NCBI RefSeq assembly: GCF_022346995.1
Contig: NZ_JAKRNM010000008.1
Span: 146,848-210,847 of the forward strand
From: Paenibacillus sp. ACRRY
GTDB lineage: Bacteria > Bacillota > Bacilli > Paenibacillales > Paenibacillaceae
Direction of reading: 5' to 3'
Length of the DNA: 64,000 nt
Positions 52,424-60,714 of the stretch are shown here, in pieces. Position 1 is the stretch's first letter. The number at the start of each line of letters is the position of its first letter. The notes under the pieces are model-generated. The model was not told the origin of the DNA. It saw only the letters and a program-made list of their open reading frames with translations, and made no database searches. The translations under genes and the position numbers were made by a program.

Positions 52424-52858
52424 TTGTCTAGTCCTAATTTGCTCGTTCGTGAAGCTGTGAAAGAAGATATACCATTTCTGATAGAATTGAATGACCAATT
52501 TAATGGAGTTCGTCGAAGCCGGGGAGAGGTGGAAACGGACCTTTTAAATGGAAGAGAAGTTATTGTAGTAGCTGTAATGGAAGAGCAAGTCGTTGGATTT
52601 ACATGCGGACAGATCTATAAATCGTTTTGCTATGCAGAGCATCAGGCTGAGATCACTGAAATGTACATACAAGAATCAGCACGCAGGAATGGATTGGCCG
52701 GAATGATGATTGAACGATTGGAAGGAATATTTAGAGAATCTGGAGTGGGAGATATCAAAATTCTGACAGGAAATAAGAACACTAAGGCGATAAAAACATA
52801 TGAAAGAGCAGGTTATGACCGGGAGGATGAATTCGTATTTGCCAAGGAATTGAAGTGA
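52424..52858 (+). CDS. GNAT N-acetyltransferase
   Basis: A 144-residue acetyltransferase. Motif A is ITEMYIQESARRNGLAGMMI (ARRNGLA) and the C terminus is NTKAIKTYERAGYDRED. It begins with TTG after AAGGAGG. This is the first of three acetyltransferase genes in a row (52424, 52907, 53444), which are only distantly similar, so they did not arise by recent duplication. Confidence 0.85.
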   Translation: MSSPNLLVREAVKEDIPFLIELNDQFNGVRRSRGEVETDLLNGREVIVVAVMEEQVVGFTCGQIYKSFCYAEHQAEITEMYIQESARRNGLAGMMIERLEGIFRESGVGDIKILTGNKNTKAIKTYERAGYDREDEFVFAKELK

Positions 52859-52906
52859 ATTTCCAGAATTGTATTTAAATATTTCTAAAGGAAGGCGGGT
52901 TGAAAA

Positions 52907-53407
52907 GTGTTACGATACCATTTTTTCCCCATGACCAAGGATAGAGCCTTGCAGATTTCAAAGTGGCAGTACGAATATCTGTATTCAATGTATGACATGG
53001 ATAGTAGTGAGGACAGCATTTTGGAGTTGATGAATGGAGAATATTATTACGCGTTAGATGAACACGATGATCTGATTGGTTTTATATGCGTAGGCGAATC
53101 AGCACGGGTCCCAGGCGGATATGCAGTTGGTATCTATTCAGATCTGAGGAAGTTAGACATTGGTTTGGGATTGAAGCCTGACTTGACGGGAAACGGCAAA
53201 GGTCAGGGGTTTCTATCACAGGTCCTTTCATTTTTGAACAATCAATCTAGTGGTCGTGAGTATCAATTAGTCGTTGCAGCATTTAATGAGAGAGCTATCA
53301 AGGTGTATGAGCGGATTGGGTTTGTGAAAGAAACACATTTTATGAGTAAGTATGAAGAGAAGGAATTAGAGTTCATTTCAATGAGTTACATTAAGAAAAA
53401 TGTGTAA
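52907..53407 (+). CDS. GNAT N-acetyltransferase
   Basis: A 166-residue acetyltransferase. The fold marks are YYALDEHDDLIGFICVGESA, LGLKPDLTGNGKGQGFLSQV (CoA site GNGKGQG) and FNERAIKVYERIGFVKETHF. It begins with GTG after GGAAGGCGGG. Substrate unknown. Confidence 0.85.
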   Translation: MLRYHFFPMTKDRALQISKWQYEYLYSMYDMDSSEDSILELMNGEYYYALDEHDDLIGFICVGESARVPGGYAVGIYSDLRKLDIGLGLKPDLTGNGKGQGFLSQVLSFLNNQSSGREYQLVVAAFNERAIKVYERIGFVKETHFMSKYEEKELEFISMSYIKKNV

Positions 53408-53443
53408 AGGGATATACCAACTTTAATCGTTTTGGAGGTTGTT

Positions 53444-53833
53444 ATGGTATCGGTTAAATTACACACAGATAAGCCTATCTCGCCATCCGATCTAATGAGT
53501 CTATATCACGATGCTGGTTGGTGGCCTTATCGGGACAAAGACGGGATATTAAAATTACTTTCGTCTGGTATAGCGTTAGGAGCTTGGGAAGATGACGTTT
53601 TAGTTGGTTTCTCTAGAGCTATTTCCGATGGAGTATTCCGAGCATATATAGAAGATGTTGTTGTATTAAGTAGTTACCGAAATAAAGGGCTAGGTAAACT
53701 AATGATTGAATGGCTTCTGGAGGAGTTGAAGGTTGATGTCATTAGTTTATTTTGCAGTGAAGATTTGGCTGGCTTTTACGAGGAGACCGGATTTAAAAAG
53801 ACAAAACAAATTGTGATGCACTATAAACATTAA
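53444..53833 (+). CDS. GNAT N-acetyltransferase
   Basis: A 129-residue acetyltransferase with the CoA site in VVVLSSYRNKGLGKLMIEWL (RNKGLG) and the end GFYEETGFKKTKQIVMHY. ATG at 53444 is preferred because GGAGG lies 7 bp before it. Substrate unknown. Confidence 0.85.
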   Translation: MVSVKLHTDKPISPSDLMSLYHDAGWWPYRDKDGILKLLSSGIALGAWEDDVLVGFSRAISDGVFRAYIEDVVVLSSYRNKGLGKLMIEWLLEELKVDVISLFCSEDLAGFYEETGFKKTKQIVMHYKH

Positions 53834-53879
53834 CAAGATTAGCAAGGATTTATGAGTTTTCTAGAAAGGAGACGTACAA

Positions 53880-54308
53880 ATGCAAGGTTATAATGTCCTC
53901 ATGATTTACAACAAAGATATGGATAAGCTGCTTATGTGTAAGCGATTAAGAAATCCGTATAAAGGTTTGAGTAATCTGGTCGGAGGAAAGATAGAACAAG
54001 GAGAAACTGGCATTACGGCAGCTTATCGCGAACTTTTTGAAGAGACCGGAATATCGAGTAAAGATATTGTTTTACATCATTTAATGGACTTCAAATACTA
54101 CGTTCAGGAATGTTATGTGGAGGTGTATGTTGGCAAGCTAAAACATGATTTAGCGGTCTTTGGAGATGAAAATGAATTATATTGGTCCGATCTGAATGAA
54201 GATTTTTTTGATATGTCGGTCTTTGCTGGTGAAGGGAACATCGGGCATATGATTGAACAAGTTAAAATGGCTGAGGGTCAAATTTTCACAGACCATCATG
54301 ATAACTAG
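53880..54308 (+). CDS. NUDIX hydrolase
   Basis: A 142-residue NUDIX hydrolase with the box GGKIEQGETGITAAYRELFEETGI, complete. The N terminus MQGYNVLMIYNKDMDKLLMC and the segment HHLMDFKYYVQECYVEVYVG resemble MutT-like 8-oxo-dGTPase relatives. AAGGAG precedes the ATG. Confidence 0.88.
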   Translation: MQGYNVLMIYNKDMDKLLMCKRLRNPYKGLSNLVGGKIEQGETGITAAYRELFEETGISSKDIVLHHLMDFKYYVQECYVEVYVGKLKHDLAVFGDENELYWSDLNEDFFDMSVFAGEGNIGHMIEQVKMAEGQIFTDHHDN

Positions 54309-54372
54309 GGTTTCATCACTTCTGGATGATTTGAAGAGATCTAATTAATCACTGTATTCATAAGGAGTTTAT

Positions 54373-54981
54373 ATGATAAACGATGCAAGGCTTGAGTTCA
54401 TACTAAGTTCAAGAGAATATCTACAACACCTCCCTGAATTGCTGGAAGGAATTCAAGATATCAATTGGCCTAAAGCATATCGTATCGTTGAATTTTTGAA
54501 TAAGCATGATGTGGAAGTAGCTCCTCATGTGAAAACAATTTTATTAACTGAGGATACGGTATGGAGATACTGGATGCTTACCGAACTGGTCTCAAAGTGG
54601 TCAAAAAATACGGTTGAAATAGTAAAAAGTGAACTTCTTGTCATTGCGGATGTATTGGATATTTATGAAGAGACCGATCTAGAGTCACTGAAGATTCTTT
54701 TAACAAAGGAAATCGTGGACTGGCCTGATGTTAGGTCATTAGTGGTAGCAAAAGAAGAAACAATACATAGTGGATTGTCAGGCTTCACGACAGAACAAAT
54801 AGAAGAATTTAAGGAGCTTGAAAAGCTTAGACAGGAAATCATACAAACGGACACTAGCTTAATTCTACGATTTGTCGAAGAGAATGAGCAAGCATTGAAA
54901 AAGAAAGATAAATATGCGACATTATCGAATTACTTTGTTTCATTAGAGGAATTAAAAAACAAACATATTAGCACGGAGTAA
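54373..54981 (+). CDS. DUF5071-like protein
   Basis: A 202-residue protein whose middle matches the DUF5071 group: LPELLEGIQDINWPKAYRIV and HVKTILLTEDTVWRYWMLTE, a HEAT-like helical pattern. The N and C extensions are charged and helical. AAGGAG precedes the ATG. Function unknown. Confidence 0.7.
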   Translation: MINDARLEFILSSREYLQHLPELLEGIQDINWPKAYRIVEFLNKHDVEVAPHVKTILLTEDTVWRYWMLTELVSKWSKNTVEIVKSELLVIADVLDIYEETDLESLKILLTKEIVDWPDVRSLVVAKEETIHSGLSGFTTEQIEEFKELEKLRQEIIQTDTSLILRFVEENEQALKKKDKYATLSNYFVSLEELKNKHISTE

Positions 54982-55118
54982 ACATCAAAACCATTGAAAA
55001 TCATTCTATTTATCCCATGTGGAGAAGGATGTTATGTCTTACAAAGTATTCATACACTAGAGTTTTTATTTAAGTTTGCCAAATGTATAAAAATGGAATA
55101 AAATGAGGTTTGGAAATC

Positions 55119-55161
55119 AAACGCCCCACCTAGATAAGAGGCATCTCAGGTCGGGGCGTTT
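55119..55161 (+). terminator. Terminator similar to the type A attC hairpin
   Basis: AAACGCCCCACCTAGATAAG pairs across a short loop with CTCAGGTCGGGGCGTTT. The layout resembles the hairpins in the type A attC-like sites at 20241 and 23757, so it is a terminator or an attC remnant. Confidence 0.6.
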
Positions 55162-55187
55162 ATTCGTTTACTAGAGGGGAGATTGCT

Positions 55188-55697
55188 GTGGAGATAGCAT
55201 CCGAGGTAATTGAAAGTATGTTAGTTAAGTTTAGATCTGAAAGGAAATGGACTCTTCAAGCGATTGCCCAACTATCGGAAGAAGATATTAATTGGGCACC
55301 AAATCCAGATAGTAATAGTATTGCGAACCTGATTTCTCATATTCGCGGATGCGTTCACTCAAGAATCGAAACAATCTTCTTAGATATCGTAGATACAAGG
55401 GACAGAGATAAGGAGTTTGAACGAGGACTTAAATTGACTAATGAACAGGCTTATAACATGACCAAGGAAGCATTTGATATCGTCATTCAATATCTGGAAC
55501 ATCTCAGTTCTAACCTGCAATTGTTGTTATCTCAACCATTCATCAATCGCCCGACACTTACATACAGCCAAGTAAACAATGAGACAACGGTTCTGAATTT
55601 AATGATAGCGATGGTTAGAGAGATACACTATCACACCGGACAAATTATATATGCAGCAAAGATAAGAAAAGGAGAACTAAAATGGCAGTACGATTAA
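55188..55697 (+). CDS. DinB-like (DUF1572) protein
   Basis: A 169-residue four-helix protein of the DinB/DUF1572 group. It shows ALAQLSEEDINWAPNPDSN-type spacing (AQLSEEDINWAPNPDSNSIA), NLISHIRGCVHSRIETIFLD with the first metal-binding histidine, and AMVREIHYHTGQIIYAAKI with the last two. It begins with GTG. DinB-like proteins are metal-dependent, often thiol- or damage-related; the role is unknown. Confidence 0.8.
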   Translation: MEIASEVIESMLVKFRSERKWTLQAIAQLSEEDINWAPNPDSNSIANLISHIRGCVHSRIETIFLDIVDTRDRDKEFERGLKLTNEQAYNMTKEAFDIVIQYLEHLSSNLQLLLSQPFINRPTLTYSQVNNETTVLNLMIAMVREIHYHTGQIIYAAKIRKGELKWQYD

Positions 55698-55719
55698 ACT
55701 AAATACTTAGGAGGGTGAA

Positions 55720-56223
55720 ATGAGTAGAAGAAAGAGGATTGCAGAAATAGCTGAAGAGATGGCTTCAAGGCCGTTGATCGGAAATGAAAAGAAATGCGGT
55801 CCGGATTTGGAGCCAATCTTGAGATACTTTCCCAGGGAGGACAAAAGTATAGGTTTCGATTGGTGCGCTGCATTTGTATACCATTGTTGTACTCAGGCCG
55901 GTGTGAATTTACCTGTTCGATATCCAGAACCCGTCACACGCAATTTTGCATGGGTAGAAGCGTGGTTAGAGTGGGGTCAGTTGTACGGCTTTTATCATCA
56001 TATAAGTGACCGTTCTTTCGTTCCAGCACAAGGGGACCTAATCATTTTCGACAACATCGTAGGGAATGGTCCGAATGATCATATCGGAGTGGTGCTAGAA
56101 TTTAAACAGGATAAGGTTATAACGGCAGAAGGGAATTTTAACAATAAATCAGGAATATTTCATAGAAGGCCAGATCAGATAAATGGATATATAAGAATCG
56201 ATGATAAATATGAATATGTTTGA
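55720..56223 (+). CDS. CHAP/NlpC-type peptidoglycan amidase-like protein
   Basis: A 167-residue protein with a CHAP-like papain fold. The catalytic cysteine is in FDWCAAFVYHCCTQAG and the histidine in NDHIGVVLEFKQDK. The acidic/asparagine end is ITAEGNFNNKSGIFHR. No signal peptide is visible, so it may be cytoplasmic or exported otherwise. AGGAGGG precedes the ATG. Confidence 0.75.
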   Translation: MSRRKRIAEIAEEMASRPLIGNEKKCGPDLEPILRYFPREDKSIGFDWCAAFVYHCCTQAGVNLPVRYPEPVTRNFAWVEAWLEWGQLYGFYHHISDRSFVPAQGDLIIFDNIVGNGPNDHIGVVLEFKQDKVITAEGNFNNKSGIFHRRPDQINGYIRIDDKYEYV

Positions 56224-56264
56224 AAATGTGCTTTATTGAAGATGGAACTTCGCTTAACAGAATA

Positions 56265-56352
56265 TTTGCGCTGTGGGCATTCGGCACTTAATTGATGGTG
56301 GGATTAATTCTCACCAAGAGACGTCTGTTCAGTAATAATGATGTGGATACAA
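56265..56352 (+). repeat. Eroded attC-like element outside the arrays
   Basis: CTTAACAGAATATTTGCGCT followed by GTGGGCATTCGGC matches the left arm at 3830. The right end GTGGATACAAAATTATGAAA matches GGATACAAGAACGTTATGA at 24776, but the core has lost CG. It suggests that the third gene cluster also descends from cassettes. Confidence 0.55.
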
Positions 56353-56380
56353 AATTATGAAATGTATAGGTGGTCAAAAC

Positions 56381-57001
56381 ATGAATTCAATTCTTAAGCC
56401 ATATGTATTGAATGTGGAATTATCCAGTGATCTAAATCAAAATATTCACTCATTCTTCAAAGCACATAATGATCAAGAAACCCTGAAACACACATTAGAC
56501 GTTGCCACAGAAGCAAAACGAGTAGCGGGATTATTTGGAGCCGACCCTGAAAAGGCAGAACAAGCGGGGTTATTACATGATATTAGTAATGTGGTTCCAA
56601 TTAGTGAAATGTTAGATCTGGCCAAGGCATTATCGATAGAAATCATGGATGAAGAATATAAGTATGATAGAATCATTCATCAGAAATTATCTAAAGCTAT
56701 GGCAAAAGAAATATTTCAAATCAACGATCAAGAAATATTAAGTGCAATCGAATGTCATACCACGCTTAAACCACAAGCAAGTTTACTGGATAAAGTACTA
56801 TTCATTTCAGACAAAATATCTTGGAACTTACCAGGAGAGCATAGTTACTTGCAAGAGATACGAACTAAAGTAAATGAATACAAACTCAATGATGGAATAC
56901 TCATCTATCTGAACCAAGTATGGGAACAACGTTCCAAGCTTAAATTAGTACATCCCTGGCTTATAGCAGCTAGAGAAGAATTGATAGAAATGAATCGCTA
57001 A
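56381..57001 (+). CDS. YqeK-like HD-domain hydrolase
   Basis: A 206-residue HD-domain protein of the YqeK type, known to hydrolyse diadenosine tetraphosphate. The metal-binding HD is in LLHDISNV, and other marks are TLKHTLDVATEAKR and ILSAIECHTTLKPQASLLDK. ATG at 56381 is preferred over 56357 because AGGTGG lies before it and 56357 is in the attC-like remnant. The first 20 residues are not typical of YqeK. Confidence 0.72.
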   Translation: MNSILKPYVLNVELSSDLNQNIHSFFKAHNDQETLKHTLDVATEAKRVAGLFGADPEKAEQAGLLHDISNVVPISEMLDLAKALSIEIMDEEYKYDRIIHQKLSKAMAKEIFQINDQEILSAIECHTTLKPQASLLDKVLFISDKISWNLPGEHSYLQEIRTKVNEYKLNDGILIYLNQVWEQRSKLKLVHPWLIAAREELIEMNR

Positions 57002-57016
57002 CGAAAGGAGAATAAT

Positions 57017-57565
57017 ATGCCTCAATTTCCCGTATTAGAGACAGATCGTTTCGTATTAAGAGAGATTAAACAAGAAGATTCAAATGATATATTTCATTAT
57101 TTTTCTTCAGATGAAGTGACGAAGTTTTATGATGTAGAGAGTTTTACAAGTGTTGAACAAGCGGAAGAGCTCATTCATAGATGGAATGATCGGTTTAATC
57201 AAGAACAGGCCATTCGCTGGGGAATTACTTTGAAATCGGAGAACAAGGTGATTGGAACATGTAGATTTCATGGTTGGGTGAAAAATCATTACAAAGCTCA
57301 CATAGGCTATGAATTAGCACCTGAATATTGGGGACAAGGGTATATGACCGAGGCGATCCAACGGATCATTGAATTTGGATTTAGCGATCTTGCATTAAAC
57401 CGAATTGAAGCCTATGTAGAGCCACAGAATACGGGATCCAGAAAGTTGCTTGAGAACATTGGATTCAGAGAAGAAGGAGTTTTAAAGGAACATTATTATT
57501 GGAAGAATCAGTTTGTGGATACGGTTATCTATGCCCTATTGAAGAATCAGTTTCTAAATCCTTAA
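57017..57565 (+). CDS. GNAT N-acetyltransferase (RimJ/RimL-like)
   Basis: A 182-residue acetyltransferase of the RimJ/RimL branch. It has LETDRFVLREIKQEDSNDIF, ELAPEYWGQGYMTEAIQRII (CoA site WGQGYM) and YVEPQNTGSRKLLENIGFRE. AAAGGAG precedes the ATG. The branch acetylates ribosomal proteins or other amines; substrate unknown. Confidence 0.88.
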   Translation: MPQFPVLETDRFVLREIKQEDSNDIFHYFSSDEVTKFYDVESFTSVEQAEELIHRWNDRFNQEQAIRWGITLKSENKVIGTCRFHGWVKNHYKAHIGYELAPEYWGQGYMTEAIQRIIEFGFSDLALNRIEAYVEPQNTGSRKLLENIGFREEGVLKEHYYWKNQFVDTVIYALLKNQFLNP

Positions 57566-57611
57566 TTAGAAGATAAGATTGAATATCTAGAATAACTGAG
57601 GCATAAAGAAA

Positions 57612-57728
57612 TTACTTGTTGGATTTGTCTTTGAATTTCCTTCCAAGCAGCTTAATTATCAGAGTAAATGCGATAGCATAAATAGTTATTATCCCAACAA
57701 AAAATAAAGCTAAAAACGATAAGTTCAT
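57612..57728 (-). CDS. Small single-span membrane protein
   Basis: A 38-residue protein with one hydrophobic span (LSFLALFFVGIITIYAIAFT) and a basic C terminus (LLGRKFKDKSNK). TAGGAGTG lies before the ATG. No relatives named. Confidence 0.45.
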   Translation of the reverse strand: MNLSFLALFFVGIITIYAIAFTLIIKLLGRKFKDKSNK

Positions 57729-57867
57729 ACAAACACTCCTAGTCATTTGTAAATACATTTTATAACATTTATTATAAAATAACATAATTTTATTCGGTAG
57801 TGAACTAGTTAGATGATCCATAGCATGTTATCCTAGCTTGCATATTTCAAGAAGAAAGGAATAAACC

Positions 57868-58396
57868 ATGATAAAACCAAATGGGGACATACAAGCTGTT
57901 TTTATGGACAGAGATGGAACCATCGGTGGCACAGGTCACTTTATTCATCCTAGAGATTTTGAATTATACACTAAAGCACAAGAAGCTATAGCACTTCTAA
58001 AGAGAAATGGAATTAAGGTATTTGCAATAACGAATCAGTATCGGATATCTCGTGGAGAGGCAACGATCCAAGAGTTTGAAGAACATTTTAGTGAATATGG
58101 ATCGATTAATCCTATATATGCCCACATGAACAAAAATGCAGCTGCCGAAAACCCAAACCGGGCATGTTGTTGGAGGCTTCACAGCAGCACCATCTAGATT
58201 TATCAAGATGTATCGTTATTGGTGACGTTGGTGATACGGAAATGCTTGCTGCTCACGCTGTTGGAGCCACGAGGGTTCTTGTAAGAACAGGCTGGGGAGA
58301 ATCGTCATTAAGTGGGCGGAAACGGAACCTGATTACATAGCAGAAGATATTTTAGATGCCGTTCATTGGATCGTCCAAGCCAAACTGAAGAATTAA
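57868..58396 (+). pseudogene. HAD-type phosphatase, frameshifted
   Basis: The first frame reads AVFMDRDGTIGGTGHFIHPR (motif I DRDGT) then FAITNQYRISRGEATI. Another frame continues KPKPGMLLEASQQHHLDLSR and CIVIGDVGDTEMLAAHAVGA. A third frame ends EPDYIAEDILDAVHWIVQAK. This is a HAD subfamily IIIA phosphatase (histidinol-phosphate or heptose-bisphosphatase type) with at least two frameshifts and a missing segment before KPKPG. Confidence 0.8.
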
Positions 58397-58411
58397 TAGG
58401 AGAGAGTATTC

Positions 58412-59275
58412 ATGAAATATCTTACAAAAGATTGGTATGAACTTTGCCAACAAACACATCTTCACTTTGGTATGCGAGTACACAGCGGAGCTCAACAAAT
58501 GGATGAAGAGCTTTATCTACGATTATATAAAAGAAAAGAGAAAGAGCATGTAAAGTTTCAACGCGATGTTTACAATGTTGACCCTCGTTTTATGCTGGAG
58601 CAGGATGGTGCGGTTCTTGTGCGTGCGGAGAAATTTATTAGTGGTGATGAGGTATCGGAAGAAGATACAATGGTTTATCATATGCCGGCTGAGGAAAGAG
58701 AGCATATAGAGAAGTTAATTGCAGATTATGATGCGAGGCCACCTTTTGATGAGTTAGGCAGCAAACAAGAATTTAAAAGTAATCTGGAATGGAGTTGCCA
58801 AAACAAGGTTGTACAACTACCGAAAGAGATCTATGACCAAATTGCAGATATTCGTGTATTTTCCCTGGGTTATTGCACTAAAGAGGTCATGCAGCAGTTG
58901 AAAAAACAGAGCAAAATAAATGAAGCTCAAATGCAGCTGATTTCGAAGGAATATAGGGAGGCGCAGCTAGCTGAACCTATTCCTGAACATATTCGTAACC
59001 AGGTCCATTTTCATGATTGCACCGTGACGGAATTGGTCTCGGATTCGGACTTGGTCATACGATTCGATACCCGAGGAGGGTTTACGAATTTAAATAAGAT
59101 TACGTTTATTGCACCTGAGATCATCAAGCAAGAAGGGAACATCGTCGGTAGGTACTGGCTGTATCAAGAACTGTATTGTATCGAAAATGGATATGAACTA
59201 CATATGCTTTTTGATGGTGAAGAAATGTCTGAATTGATTATCCAGTGCCAAGATATTGTTGTAGAAGAAGAGTAA
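58412..59275 (+). CDS. DUF4085-like protein
   Basis: A 287-residue protein resembling the DUF4085 family: MKYLTKDWYELCQQTHLHFG, VLVRAEKFISGDEVSEEDTM and DTRGGFTNLNKITFIAPEII. TAGGAGAG precedes the ATG. Function unknown. Neighbouring genes are unrelated. Confidence 0.75.
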   Translation: MKYLTKDWYELCQQTHLHFGMRVHSGAQQMDEELYLRLYKRKEKEHVKFQRDVYNVDPRFMLEQDGAVLVRAEKFISGDEVSEEDTMVYHMPAEEREHIEKLIADYDARPPFDELGSKQEFKSNLEWSCQNKVVQLPKEIYDQIADIRVFSLGYCTKEVMQQLKKQSKINEAQMQLISKEYREAQLAEPIPEHIRNQVHFHDCTVTELVSDSDLVIRFDTRGGFTNLNKITFIAPEIIKQEGNIVGRYWLYQELYCIENGYELHMLFDGEEMSELIIQCQDIVVEEE

Positions 59276-59344
59276 CACAGAACGAAGTGTGAATGATGTC
59301 AGTTGTAGCATTTTATAAACTGTGTCTAAAGGGGGGGACTGAAA

Positions 59345-59818
59345 TTGAGTATGTCGGATTACTATAAGAACCTTAGAGCTAAGATTGGGAATGAGCTCAT
59401 ATTTATGCCAGGTGTGGCTGGTATTATCCGAAATAAACAAGGAGAGATCCTATTTGGACGTAAACACAATGAATCAACTTGGGGCTTAATTGCAGGGGCA
59501 ATTGAAATTGGAGAAACACCGGCTCAAGCGATGATTAGAGAAGCATTGGAAGAGACAGGTCTTGTCATTGAGCCTGAAAAAATCATTGGCGTCTACGGCG
59601 GAGAAGGTCAACGTTTTACATATCATAACGGTCATCAAGTTGAATATCTAACCATTGTATTTGAATGCAGAATCCAATCGGGGCAACTAACATCAAATAA
59701 TGAAGAGATGAAGGATTTGAAATTTTTCCCTGAGCATGAACGTCCACCTTTAGTCAATCATTACCCGGATTATATTTTCAGTTCCAATCAAGAAGAACGA
59801 GCGCATTTTGATAGATAA
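59345..59818 (+). CDS. NUDIX hydrolase
   Basis: A 157-residue NUDIX hydrolase with a complete box, GAIEIGETPAQAMIREALEETGL, and an early IFMPGVAGIIRNKQGEILFG. TTG at 59345 lies 6 bp before ATG at 59351, with GGGGGGGA upstream; either may be used. It overlaps the next frame by a few codons only if the latter starts at 59808. Confidence 0.88.
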   Translation: MSMSDYYKNLRAKIGNELIFMPGVAGIIRNKQGEILFGRKHNESTWGLIAGAIEIGETPAQAMIREALEETGLVIEPEKIIGVYGGEGQRFTYHNGHQVEYLTIVFECRIQSGQLTSNNEEMKDLKFFPEHERPPLVNHYPDYIFSSNQEERAHFDR

Positions 59819-59822
59819 TTCA

Positions 59823-60140
59823 ATGAACTTATTTGCTAAGAAGATGGATGGAATCGAGATTGAATGGACGACCAGTACGTTTGGATATGTATCGATTCCG
59901 GTATTTGTGACAGGCATTGTGGTCTATTTCTTTCCCGATATTCTTTATAAACTATTTGTTCTGATGAGATATCGAGGAATAAAGCCGAATAGCGAATTTG
60001 AAGAAAACTTGCCGAGCATGGAACTCCCTAAGACGATCGAAGTGATATTAAAAGCATTAGGATGCATCATGGTAATTCTGGGTTTCATATGGTTCTGGTT
60101 TTCAGAAGAATTTTATCGATTGTGGTTTGAAGAATACTGA
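59823..60140 (+). CDS. Small membrane protein
   Basis: A 105-residue protein with two membrane spans, VSIPVFVTGIVVYFFPDILY and IEVILKALGCIMVILGFIWF. The start is uncertain: ATG at 59823 or TTG at 59808, both without a clear binding site. No family recognised. Confidence 0.5.
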   Translation: MNLFAKKMDGIEIEWTTSTFGYVSIPVFVTGIVVYFFPDILYKLFVLMRYRGIKPNSEFEENLPSMELPKTIEVILKALGCIMVILGFIWFWFSEEFYRLWFEEY

Positions 60141-60183
60141 CCGATTTGCATCAATAAAGTATAAGGAAAAGAAACTACATTAG

Positions 60184-60582
60184 ATGTGGGGATGTGAATT
60201 GGTGATATTGTTGTCTTCGATATTGTTTTCTGTCCTAATTCTGATTGTCATTCTCTTTCAAGTGGCACTCGCTGCAGGTATGCCGTGGGGAGAGGCAGCG
60301 ATGGGTGGGAAGTTTCCCGGGAAATATCCGACATATATGCGTTTTTCCTGTTTGTTGCAGATCACCATTCTCGTATTCATTGGTTTAGTTGTACTGAGTA
60401 GAGCGGGGGTTCTATTGCCTGAGTGGTCTTCATTTGCAGATACAGCAATTTGGTTTATTGTTGGGTATCTGGTGCTGGGGACAATCTTGAATCTGATAAC
60501 ACGCAGCGTGTGGGAACGAAGAATCTGGGCTCCGGTAACGCTACTGCTCCTTATTACCAGTTTGATTATTGCCTTATCTTAA
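60184..60582 (+). CDS. Small four-span membrane protein
   Basis: A 132-residue protein with four hydrophobic helices (ILLSSILFSVLILIVILFQV, LLQITILVFIGLVVLSRAGV, IWFIVGYLVLGTILNLI, IWAPVTLLLLITSLIIALS) and the motif MPWGEAAMGGKFPGKYP. That motif is familiar from small uncharacterised membrane proteins. The start may be 60184 or the nearby GTG/TTG codons. Confidence 0.65.
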   Translation: MWGCELVILLSSILFSVLILIVILFQVALAAGMPWGEAAMGGKFPGKYPTYMRFSCLLQITILVFIGLVVLSRAGVLLPEWSSFADTAIWFIVGYLVLGTILNLITRSVWERRIWAPVTLLLLITSLIIALS

Positions 60583-60601
60583 CAATGAGTGGAGTTATAC
60601 C

Positions 60602-60634
60602 AAGGGCCCTGGCTTGTATGCCTAAGGGCTCTTT
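60602..60634 (+). terminator. Possible terminator
   Basis: AAGGGCCC pairs with GGGCTCTT (one G-U pair) around a 15-bp loop, followed by a weak T-run. Confidence 0.4.
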
Positions 60635-60714
60635 AATAGTTTTGAATCGTGATTTATACTAATGGTAGTTTCACCCATACAGAGAAAAGAACTACGGAGA
60701 GGAGAGGCGCTATT

